A stretch of DNA of 13,449 bases from Candidatus Caldarchaeum sp. GTDB taxonomy: Archaea; Thermoproteota; Nitrososphaeria_A; Caldarchaeales; Caldarchaeaceae. Of the stretch, positions 1 to 5,790 are shown piece after piece (within the stretch, counting starts at the first letter, position 1; every line of letters begins with the position of its first letter). The DNA is taken from NCBI GenBank assembly GCA_025054795.1, contig JANWZU010000132.1:1-13449 (forward strand), given 5' to 3'. The notes beneath the pieces were generated by a model that ran no database searches, was not told the origin of the DNA, and saw nothing but the letters and a program-made list of their open reading frames with translations. The position numbers and the translations under genes are program-made.

Positions 1-510
1 CATCCTCTCGACTCCCTTCTTCAGGTCGTTGAACAGAGCAACCTGATACAGGTCCTGCAGAGGCTCCCGCTCGCCTTCAAAATACTTCAGCAAGTCTCTT
101 GTTTTCTCGGTCTTCGGCATGTAGCCTCTGTAGAGGTATGGAGGGTTGGTTATGTGGTAAATCGGGTAGGAATGGTCGAAGTCAGGAAACTTTAGAAGAG
201 TGTCGGCCTGCTTCAAGTTTCTCTCCACCAGCTGCTTGTTTACACCAAGCTCCACCAGCCTCGCAGCAAACGTAGAGAGCGCCTGCTCGTCTATGTCAAA
301 GCATCTGACGTGCTCCGAGAAAAACTCGTTTCTCTCATCCACGTCAACCGCTCTAACGAGAGGCGCAACCAAGTCTCCTCTGCCGCAGTAAAGGTCAACC
401 CATGTAAAACTCCACAGAACATCCCTGACCCTAGGCAGGATGTACCTCTCGAACACCTCGTCAGGAGTGTAGAAAGACCCTCTCTTCTTTTTAAGAATCC
501 TCTGCTCCAT
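1..510 (-). CDS. N6-adenine DNA methyltransferase, N-terminal part (cut by the window edge)
   Basis: An uninterrupted frame runs from ATG at 510 to the window edge, giving 170 residues without a stop. A TAG lies two codons upstream in frame, so this ATG is the first possible start. The protein begins with a basic stretch and GSFYTP (residues 11-16), the motif X-like element of many gamma-type and Eco57I-type N6-adenine methyltransferases. DLYCGRGDL (39-47) is the S-adenosylmethionine-binding motif I. FDID (71-74) supplies the acidic residue after strand 2. TNPPY (121-125) is the catalytic NPPY motif IV of adenine-N6 enzymes. The target-recognition part and any fused nuclease lie outside the window, so I cannot say whether it belongs to a restriction-modification or phage-defence system or is a solitary methylase. 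The family call is firm; the biological role is open. Confidence 0.85.
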   Translation of the reverse strand, partial: MEQRILKKKRGSFYTPDEVFERYILPRVRDVLWSFTWVDLYCGRGDLVAPLVRAVDVDERNEFFSEHVRCFDIDEQALSTFAARLVELGVNKQLVERNLKQADTLLKFPDFDHSYPIYHITNPPYLYRGYMPKTEKTRDLLKYFEGEREPLQDLYQVALFNDLKKGVERM

Positions 511-554
511 CGTCTATCATCTGAAAAGCCTGCAAGGAAAATACCGCTGATGTT

Positions 555-560
555 TTTAAA
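555..560 (-). promoter_or_regulatory. Probable TATA box of the methyltransferase gene
   Basis: On the minus strand this reads TTTAAA, followed by two more A, in an AT-rich patch. It lies about 47 bases before the ATG at 510. With the usual archaeal spacing of about 25 bases, transcription would start near 531 and give a leader of roughly 20 bases. No Shine-Dalgarno is visible. This is assigned by sequence alone. Confidence 0.4.
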
Positions 561-596
561 TCTTCACACGACGGAAGAACAACTGAAGTCGAAGCT

Positions 597-975
597 CTAC
601 GATTCAACGGGATTCATGCCAGGTAGCAGTCTCTGGACGACCTTCTCAGCCGTGAGTCGTGCTGGGTATTCGCTCAATTTAACCATCCAAGCTCCTCTAG
701 CTCTTGCGTAGTCAAGAGCTTCATAGATGGTTTCCAAACCAGCTTCAAAACTCATTTCCTCCACATCATAGGTCTGAAGACTTCCAGCTTATCAGCTAAG
801 CCAACATCAAGCTTCTTCCTCTACGCTGAGGCCGGCCTGATAAAAGTGGCCGCAACCCGCACCTCCTTCATCTTTCCCCACAGCTTTTCCTATCCCTCCT
901 CAGCTTCTCGATTAACCCCGCACGCCCAGCGTCATTATAACTGAACTCGGCGTATTCTTCTAAAAGACTCAACAT
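597..975 (-). pseudogene. Degraded minus-strand gene in three frames, function unknown
   Basis: This fills most of the 511-base gap between the methyltransferase and tRNA-Leu. Three protein-like pieces follow one another on the minus strand in different frames. From ATG 975 to TGA 868 there are 35 residues, MLSLLEEYAEF then SYNDAGRAGLIEKLRRDRKS. From ATG 871 a second frame reads MKEVRVAATFIRPASA, a stop, then KLDVGLADKLEVFRP. From GTG 764 to TAG 597 a third frame gives 55 residues, including FEAGLETIYEALDYARARG and VKLSEYPARLTAEKVVQRLL. Composition and helix periodicity look like real protein. Joined together they would make about 125 residues. I do not recognise the family. Either the gene is decayed, or the assembly carries frameshift errors, or only the last piece is a true small gene. 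Confidence 0.4.
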
Positions 976-1021
976 CCTCTTCCTGAAATTGTTCTTACAG
1001 CTTTAGGTAGCAGTCTTGAAG

Positions 1022-1137
1022 TGCGGGGGGTGGGATTTGAACCCACGAACCCCTTCGGGACAGGAGCCTCAGTCCTGCGCCGCTGGTTTTCCGCAGCTTC
1101 TGCTGCGGCCAATTTGACCAGGCTTGGCGACCCCCGC
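1022..1137 (-). tRNA. tRNA-Leu (anticodon GAG) with a D-arm insertion
   Basis: Read on the minus strand, GCGGGGG at 1137-1131 pairs with CCCCCGC at 1029-1023, with discriminator A at 1022. The T arm is GTGGG-TTCAAAT-CCCAC. The anticodon arm is CAGGA-CTGAGGC-TCCTG, with GAG at 1070-1068, which reads the leucine codons CUC and CUU. A long variable arm (TCCCGAAGGGGTTC) marks it as class II, as expected for Leu. No CCA is encoded. The gene is 116 bases, about 31 more than expected. The excess lies between the D loop (ending CTGGTCAAA) and the 3' strand of the D stem (GGC), not in the anticodon loop. The gene directly follows the Rieske gene, separated by 43 bases that hold its own TATA-like box. 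Confidence 0.93.
1082..1112 (-). other. Probable noncanonical tRNA intron in the D arm
   Basis: Removing these 31 bases leaves CTGGTCAAA joined to GGCGCAGGA, the arrangement normal for archaeal tRNA-Leu. The insert has a 7-bp stem, CCGCAGC and GCTGCGG closing an AGAA loop (1091-1108). Next to it TTGG can pair with CCAG, with A-rich unpaired bases on the 3' side, resembling a relaxed bulge-helix-bulge. Introns outside position 37/38 are known in several thermophilic archaeal lineages. The boundaries could shift by a few bases, because the short repeats around GGC allow alternatives. Confidence 0.65.
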
Positions 1138-1160
1138 CTCATGTATAGGGATTGTGGGGG

Positions 1161-1170
1161 TTTATTTTAT
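1161..1170 (-). promoter_or_regulatory. TATA-like box of tRNA-Leu
   Basis: The minus strand reads ATAAAATAAA centred about 28 bases before the tRNA 5' end at 1137. That is the expected place for an archaeal TATA element. It lies in the short gap after the Rieske stop codon. Confidence 0.5.
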
Positions 1171-1180
1171 TTTGTTGTGG

Positions 1181-2002
1181 TTATTGTCGGGGCATGAGGG
1201 TTATTACCTGCGGAAGGTCGGCCAGCTTGAGGAGTCTTTCAGGTGTTGCCGACACGTCGACGGCGTATATTCTTGTTGCGTTGGTGATGTCTGCCGTGGT
1301 TTCGCCTGTGAGCCATTCTCTTTCACGGGCTGATTTGTCGAAGTATCCGTACCACTTTACAACCTGAAGGCCGTTTTTCTGGATTAGGTCTAGAGTTTCT
1401 TGAGGTGTCAGAAGGTCTCGGAAAGGTGCGTAGGCTTTGACCGGTGTGTTCGGCGCCGTCGACTGTCTCTGCTGCAGCCAAGCAGTCTCGGCCCTGTACT
1501 CTCTTCCGTAGCCAACCCTACCTTTCAAACCTGTGGCGTAAACCGTTCCGTCTCCATCAACCTCCAGCACCAGCTCAGGCAGAGTGTTTGTCGGATATGG
1601 TTGGAAAGCAGCAGGCCCTCTGACAGCAACCCCTGTGTCGGCGTTGTAAACAGACCCGTGGCACGGGCACTGGAACTCACGTTTCTCCGGTATGTAGTCG
1701 TACAGACACCATAAATGTATGCATACCTTGCTGAAAGCCCGCAGGTCGCCTGAAGGAAGGTGGACTAGGATGTACTGTCGGAAGGGGTCTGAGTCGACCA
1801 TGGGGTCGCCTGTGGCTGGGAACGGGAACGTGTACTTGGAGTTTACGGGAAAGTCCTTCAAGTTAATTATCCGTTGTCTTATTCTCTCGCCTTTTGCTTC
1901 AGGCCTGAAAAGAAAACCGCCCCACGACAGGAAAGGAGCGAGAGTAGCAAGCAAAGAAGCGCCGAAAACGGTTCTCAGCAGGTTTCTTCTAGCGCCCGCC
2001 AT
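1181..2002 (-). CDS. Rieske [2Fe-2S] protein with Tat-type N-terminus and C-terminal extension
   Basis: This 273-residue protein starts MAGARRNLLRTVFGASLLATLAPFLSW. That is a twin-arginine motif followed by a hydrophobic segment, consistent with Tat export and membrane anchoring of a pre-folded iron-sulfur protein. Box 1 is CIHLWC (residues 94-99) and box 2 is CPCHGS (112-117). C94, H96, C112 and H115 would bind the 2Fe-2S cluster; C99 and C114 are placed for the usual stabilising disulfide, which suggests a high-potential respiratory-type centre. Box 1 has W98 where most family members have Gly. After the Rieske fold (to about residue 160) a further 110 residues follow, longer than in typical cytochrome bc1 or arsenite oxidase Rieske subunits. 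No cytochrome b or oxidase gene is adjacent, so the electron-transfer partner is unknown. Confidence 0.88.
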   Translation of the reverse strand: MAGARRNLLRTVFGASLLATLAPFLSWGGFLFRPEAKGERIRQRIINLKDFPVNSKYTFPFPATGDPMVDSDPFRQYILVHLPSGDLRAFSKVCIHLWCLYDYIPEKREFQCPCHGSVYNADTGVAVRGPAAFQPYPTNTLPELVLEVDGDGTVYATGLKGRVGYGREYRAETAWLQQRQSTAPNTPVKAYAPFRDLLTPQETLDLIQKNGLQVVKWYGYFDKSAREREWLTGETTADITNATRIYAVDVSATPERLLKLADLPQVITLMPRQ

Positions 2003-2022
2003 GGTTCCACAAGTTCAGCCGA

Positions 2023-2029
2023 TTTTATA
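2023..2029 (-). promoter_or_regulatory. TATA box of the Rieske gene
   Basis: The minus strand reads TATAAAA, 21 to 27 bases before the ATG at 2002. At standard spacing the transcript would begin at or within a few bases of the start codon, so it is probably leaderless. The box occupies the 31-base gap after the Top6B stop, which implies separate transcription. Confidence 0.65.
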
Positions 2030-2033
2030 GCTT

Positions 2034-3569
2034 TTACCCTCCCTCGCCCGGGGCTTTCTTGATGTCTTCCTGAGTTATTCCTAGCTTCTTCAGCAGAGGC
2101 TTTACATCCGGCTTTTTGACGTCGGCGGCCTTCGCCGAGAACTCAGCTATCATGGGCAGGTATTTGCTGTAGAGCGTAAGCCTCTTGGCGGCGGCCTCCC
2201 GTTTCTCTATTCTCGAGAGGTAGAGCTTGAGGTTTCTTCCGCATTCCCGGATGGCCATAGTGAGCTCTCTCTCGATTTCAGGCCTGTCGGCTATCGCCTC
2301 TTTTCCGACGGTTTTGTACGGTATCTTGGTGGAGCAGATGCTGGTGAAGACAGCCAGCGGAGCTGGTTTCGGAACCTTGTAGTTGCTCCAGTCAACCTTC
2401 TCCTCAGCCACCTTCCAGGCGACGTCGGCTCTTTCATCGTACAGCAGAGGTATTTTGTTGGCGAACCGGTAGAGCGAGAAGGTTTCAGAAAGCGGTATAG
2501 AACCTCCGTATGCTACTGCGGCTTCGACTATGAACGGATGGCCTCCGTATGATGATGGCTCACGCTGGACGACGTGGAGGAAGTCGGGGTTGAAGATTTT
2601 TCTGATGCCTGCTTCGAGGAATTCTTTTCCGACAGGGCTTAGAGGTGTGGGGTCCGGGCTTCTGAACTTTCCGTAGGTCTTCATGCTGTTGACGAGTGCA
2701 GTTACTTGCTCGTGGCTGAGCTTTTTGGGCGAGACGGCGGGCTTGAGGCCGGCGGTCTCTATTACTTCACGGGCTGTCTTGTCGCCGACTTTCTGGAACG
2801 ATGAAGTCATGAACGATTGGAGGGTTTTTGAAGAGGTCTCCGACAGTAGGCGTGTCATCATTTCTACGTCAACTCCGACTGGATGGGGGAGTGTTTCTGT
2901 CGGCGGCTCGGGCGGTTTCTCTACCGACGGTGGGTAATGGTACATTCTTCCTCTGCTGTCGATGAATGTTAAAGTTGCGTGAGGGTTTACTATTGCTGTG
3001 TGCTTGAAGTAGTCGAGTATCTTTGGCCTGCTGCCGGTGTAGTCTGCCTCGAGGCTGAACTCGACAGCCGTTCCCCGCCAGCCGTTGGGGCTGGGTTTCT
3101 TCTCGGACGAGATTATCCGTGGCTTGTTTTCGACGACGTCTATCATCAGCTCGTAGACGTGCATGGTTTTTCCGTCCGTGCTTGAGGAGACTTTGGCGGG
3201 CTTGTTGGTTGTTATCTGTCCGTAGAGGAGGGCCATCGTCCCGCCTAGTCCGAAGGTACCTCTCGACTGCTTGAACCCATACTTGCTGCCGTAGAGGACG
3301 GTGGCGAACGCCGATGGTATCTTGTCGCCGGGCACGCCTATGCCGTTGTCGACAACTCTAAGCCTGTAAACCCCCTTGTCCTCCTCTTCGGCAGCCAACT
3401 CCACCAAAACCTCCGGAAGAATCCGGCCCACCTCCGCAGCGTCTAGAGCGTTTTCCACGAGCTCCCTTATGCTCATGTACAGGCTTCTGGCTGGGCTGCT
3501 GAAGCCTGCGATGTCTCTGTTTTTGTAGAAGAATTCGCTTGGTGAGATGGCTTTGAACGAGACTTCCAA
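2034..3569 (-). CDS. top6B: DNA topoisomerase VI subunit B (type IIB)
   Basis: This is the ATPase subunit of topoisomerase VI, which with Top6A passes one DNA duplex through a double-strand break to relax and decatenate DNA. The 511-residue length is normal. The GHKL (Bergerat) ATPase fold is clear: N box RELVENALDA with E37 and N40, DNGIGV (74-79), and the lid and G2 motif SRGTFGLGGTMALLYGQ (102-118). A helix-two-turn-helix-like segment follows (about 232-275). The transducer domain carries YGGHPFIVEAAVAYGG (341-356), RFANKIPLLYD (368-378) and STKIPYKTVGKEAIAD (413-428). The start is TTG; the next Met in frame, at residue 31, would remove part of the ATPase domain. Top6A, often next to Top6B in archaea, is not in the window; the upstream neighbour is gnd, 51 bases away. 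Confidence 0.95.
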   Translation of the reverse strand: MEVSFKAISPSEFFYKNRDIAGFSSPARSLYMSIRELVENALDAAEVGRILPEVLVELAAEEEDKGVYRLRVVDNGIGVPGDKIPSAFATVLYGSKYGFKQSRGTFGLGGTMALLYGQITTNKPAKVSSSTDGKTMHVYELMIDVVENKPRIISSEKKPSPNGWRGTAVEFSLEADYTGSRPKILDYFKHTAIVNPHATLTFIDSRGRMYHYPPSVEKPPEPPTETLPHPVGVDVEMMTRLLSETSSKTLQSFMTSSFQKVGDKTAREVIETAGLKPAVSPKKLSHEQVTALVNSMKTYGKFRSPDPTPLSPVGKEFLEAGIRKIFNPDFLHVVQREPSSYGGHPFIVEAAVAYGGSIPLSETFSLYRFANKIPLLYDERADVAWKVAEEKVDWSNYKVPKPAPLAVFTSICSTKIPYKTVGKEAIADRPEIERELTMAIRECGRNLKLYLSRIEKREAAAKRLTLYSKYLPMIAEFSAKAADVKKPDVKPLLKKLGITQEDIKKAPGEGG

Positions 3570-3602
3570 CGGCTTTTCCCTGCTTGAGTTGTTTCGGTGT
3601 TG

Positions 3603-3608
3603 GATATA
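3603..3608 (-). promoter_or_regulatory. Probable TATA box of top6B
   Basis: The minus strand reads TATATC inside CCTATATCC, about 34-39 bases before the TTG start and within the 51-base gap after gnd. A leader of about 10 bases is implied. This suggests that top6B has its own promoter. Confidence 0.45.
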
Positions 3609-3620
3609 GGGTTGATGTCT

Positions 3621-5012
3621 TCAAAGCCTCCAGGTTGAGTGGAATTTTCCCGGCATGTCTGTTCGTTCGTAGCCGTGGCTTCCGAACCTGTCTCGGAGGG
3701 CCTGTATCAGGTTGGCAGGCAGACGTTCTCTCTTGATGGATGTGAAGTAGTTGTACGATGCGTCGAGGACGGGTGTGGGTATTCCGGCCTTCTTGGCGTA
3801 GACCAGCACATTCCTCCAGTTATCCTGCCTTCTAACAAGCTCGTCGGCAAAACCTCTGTACGCAAGCAGTTTACCTGCCTCTCCAACTTCTCCAAGTGCC
3901 TTGCGAATGTCTTTCAGGATGGCTGCTCTTATTATACAGCCTGCTCTCCACACCTTAAGCACTTCGTCGAGGTTTGAGCCGTAGCCGTAGGCTTCTGATG
4001 CGGATTGGATGAGGCTGAGGCCTTGGCTGAAGCTCATCAGGGCTGTGCACCAGAAAGCATCCTTAAGCATGTCAACCATGTTGCCGTCAGGTTTAATCCT
4101 GAACGTTTTAATTTCGTAGGATTTTGCGAGAGTGGTGCGAAGGTCTTTCAAGGCTGAGACGTTCCTTGCGGAGAGCGCTGCGTCGATGGATGGAGTAGGT
4201 GTTCCAAGCTCCGCCGCCGCCTGAACGCACCACCTGCCCGTGCCCTTCTGACCAGCCTTATCCAGCACAGCCTCAACGAGAGGCCTGCCTGTCTGAGGGT
4301 CTCTGTAAGCAAGGGCGTCAGCAGCTATCTCAACAAGGTATGATGAGAGTTCTGTTTTTTTCCATTCGCTGAAGACGCCGCTGATTTCGTCGCTAGACAT
4401 TCCCAGGCCTGTTTTAAGTATGTCGTATGTTTCGGCTATCAGCTGGAGCAAGGCGTACTCTATGCCGTTGTGAACCATTTTGACGAAGTGGCCAGCGCCT
4501 TTCATCCCCATGTATCCTGCGCACGGCTCGCCATCGGCCTTAGCCGCTATCTTCTTCCAGAGGTCCTCTGTTGCTTCGAACCCTTCAACTCTTCCTCCAA
4601 CCATCACCGAAGGGCCCTTCAACGCACCTTCCTCCCCGCCGCTGACACCCACACCCATCAGCATAACCCCGTCGGGCTCTAGAGCAGCCTGCCTCCTCTC
4701 CGTGTCGACGTAGTGTGAGTTCCCGCAGTCGAACAGCATGTCCCCCCTGCTTAGATGTGGTCTCAACCCGTCCAAAACATCGTCAACAGCTTTTCCAGCC
4801 TCAACCATCAAGATTATCCGGCGAGGCCTTTCAATCATGCCGACAAGCTGCTCGAGGCTGTAGGATGGCTTGATCTCCTTGACAGTAGACACGAGCCTGT
4901 CGGTCTTCTCCCTCGACCTGTTGTAAACAGCTACGTCAAACCCTTTCGACGAAATGTTCTTGGCTAGGTTTTCACCCATGACGCCAAGTCCTACTAATCC
5001 GACCGTGCTCAA
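3621..5012 (-). CDS. gnd: 6-phosphogluconate dehydrogenase, decarboxylating (long form)
   Basis: It oxidises 6-phosphogluconate to ribulose 5-phosphate and CO2 with reduction of NADP+ or NAD+, the third step of the oxidative pentose phosphate pathway, in the cytosol. The 463 residues match the long form typical of bacteria and eukaryotes. The N-terminal Rossmann motif is GLGVMG (8-13), and NRSREKT (31-37) follows strand 2, where the NADP 2'-phosphate is usually read. GVGVSGGEEGA (120-130) contributes to substrate binding. KGAGHFVKMVHNGIEYA (171-187) holds the catalytic pair K178 and N182. The C-terminal tail GYERTDMPGKFHSTW is also typical. The start is TTG, forced by an in-frame TGA three codons upstream. 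It is divergent from the CBS protein gene across 81 bases. In archaea this enzyme is patchy, so lateral acquisition is plausible. Confidence 0.95.
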   Translation of the reverse strand: MSTVGLVGLGVMGENLAKNISSKGFDVAVYNRSREKTDRLVSTVKEIKPSYSLEQLVGMIERPRRIILMVEAGKAVDDVLDGLRPHLSRGDMLFDCGNSHYVDTERRQAALEPDGVMLMGVGVSGGEEGALKGPSVMVGGRVEGFEATEDLWKKIAAKADGEPCAGYMGMKGAGHFVKMVHNGIEYALLQLIAETYDILKTGLGMSSDEISGVFSEWKKTELSSYLVEIAADALAYRDPQTGRPLVEAVLDKAGQKGTGRWCVQAAAELGTPTPSIDAALSARNVSALKDLRTTLAKSYEIKTFRIKPDGNMVDMLKDAFWCTALMSFSQGLSLIQSASEAYGYGSNLDEVLKVWRAGCIIRAAILKDIRKALGEVGEAGKLLAYRGFADELVRRQDNWRNVLVYAKKAGIPTPVLDASYNYFTSIKRERLPANLIQALRDRFGSHGYERTDMPGKFHSTWRL

Positions 5013-5063
5013 CTCTGCTCAGACAATTCAGCAACACTATTAGAGATTATTCCAGCAAAACCG

Positions 5064-5071
5064 TTATATAC
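5064..5071 (+). promoter_or_regulatory. TATA box of the CBS-domain gene
   Basis: TTATATAC is centred about 27 bases before the TTG at 5094. Transcription would then start essentially at the initiation codon, giving a leaderless transcript. The box lies in the divergent gap shared with gnd. Confidence 0.65.
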
Positions 5072-5093
5072 AGTAGCCTCGGACATCAACCTG

Positions 5094-5480
5094 TTGAAGA
5101 TAAGGGAGCTGATTAGGAGGAAGCCCATTACGGTGAGGGGGGACTCCACGCTGCATGATGTGATTAAGCTGATGGCCGAGGAGAACATAGGGTTTTTGGT
5201 GGTCGTCGAAGGAGGTGAAATAGTCGGGGTGTTTTCGGAGAGAGATGTGATAAGGTCTTTGGCTGAGGAGAGGAACCTCGACAAAAAGGTTAGGGAGATA
5301 GCTAGGACTGACATCATCAAGCTGAGGCCCGACCAAGCTATTGAGGAGGCTGCTCAGGCGATGGGCAGGCATAGAATAAGGCACATAGTGGTGGTTGACG
5401 AGAGGGACAGACTTGTCGGCGTCGTCTCCGTCAGAGACATTCTTCAGGAGCTGTACTCAGCAGGGCCTGCTACCGACTAG
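5094..5480 (+). CDS. Protein with two CBS domains (Bateman module)
   Basis: This 128-residue protein is almost entirely two CBS domains. The first (about 8-56) has ITVRGDSTLHDVIKLMAEENIGFLVVVE then GVFSERDVI. The second (about 72-120) has IIKLRPDQAIEEAAQAM then HIVVVDERDRLVGVVSVRDIL. Paired CBS domains bind adenine nucleotides such as AMP, ATP or S-adenosylmethionine, and free-standing versions act as sensor modules. No catalytic or DNA-binding domain is attached, so its partner cannot be named. The TTG start is chosen because a TATA box sits about 27 bases upstream. The gene is divergent from gnd, and its last 11 bases overlap the 3' end of the convergent arsR gene. Confidence 0.85.
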   Translation: MKIRELIRRKPITVRGDSTLHDVIKLMAEENIGFLVVVEGGEIVGVFSERDVIRSLAEERNLDKKVREIARTDIIKLRPDQAIEEAAQAMGRHRIRHIVVVDERDRLVGVVSVRDILQELYSAGPATD

Positions 5481-5790
5481 TCCTTACTCTCTCAGCAACA
5501 ACTCGGGAAAGTATGCTGCAAGCTTCAGCCACTCTCTTGTCCGCTAGGCTGTAGAAGACTGTGTTGCCCTCACGCCTCGCCCTTACAACTCCCGTCTTTC
5601 TCATGAAAGACAGATGCTGTGAGATGGTCGGCTGGCTCAGCCCCGTCAGCTGGCATAACTCTCCGACGGATTTCTCCCCCGCCATCAGGAGGTGGAGTAT
5701 CCGTAGGCGTTTGGGGTTGGCGTGGCTTTTACAGAACTCGGCCAGCGTCTCGTAGAATTCCTCCGACAGCTCAGCCTCAGCCAAGCTCAT
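5470..5790 (-). CDS. ArsR-family winged-helix transcriptional regulator
   Basis: This is a 106-residue ArsR/SmtB-type repressor. FCKSHANPKRLRILHLLMAGEKSVGEL is the first helices; LSQPTISQHLSFMRKTGVV (51-69) is the recognition helix-turn-helix; RREGNTVFYSL (72-82) is the wing. It lacks the metal-binding ELCVCDL signature of arsenic sensors. It has three cysteines, C20, C46 (start of the HTH) and C91 (last helix), so a thiol or persulfide switch is possible. The spacing around SVGEL resembles BigR/SqrR-type sulfide-responsive regulators, but the cysteines are not at the positions I recall for them. It is last in the sulfur operon: ATG overlaps the TGA of the oxidoreductase gene by 4 bases, and GGTGA (5797-5801) lies 6 bases before the start. 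It probably represses its own operon. Confidence 0.88.
   Translation of the reverse strand: MSLAEAELSEEFYETLAEFCKSHANPKRLRILHLLMAGEKSVGELCQLTGLSQPTISQHLSFMRKTGVVRARREGNTVFYSLADKRVAEACSILSRVVAERVRTSR

Noticed and set aside
621..1016. AGGTAGCAGTCT repeated at 621-632 and 1005-1016, as possible attachment or transposon ends
   Set aside because: A 12-base direct repeat is expected several times by chance in 13 kb, the flanks do not match, and no integrase or transposase is present.
1022..1060. tRNA-Leu 3' end as an integration (att) site
   Set aside because: I looked for a second copy of the tRNA 3' end in 1-1020 and saw none; no integrase gene is visible, so an island boundary is unsupported.
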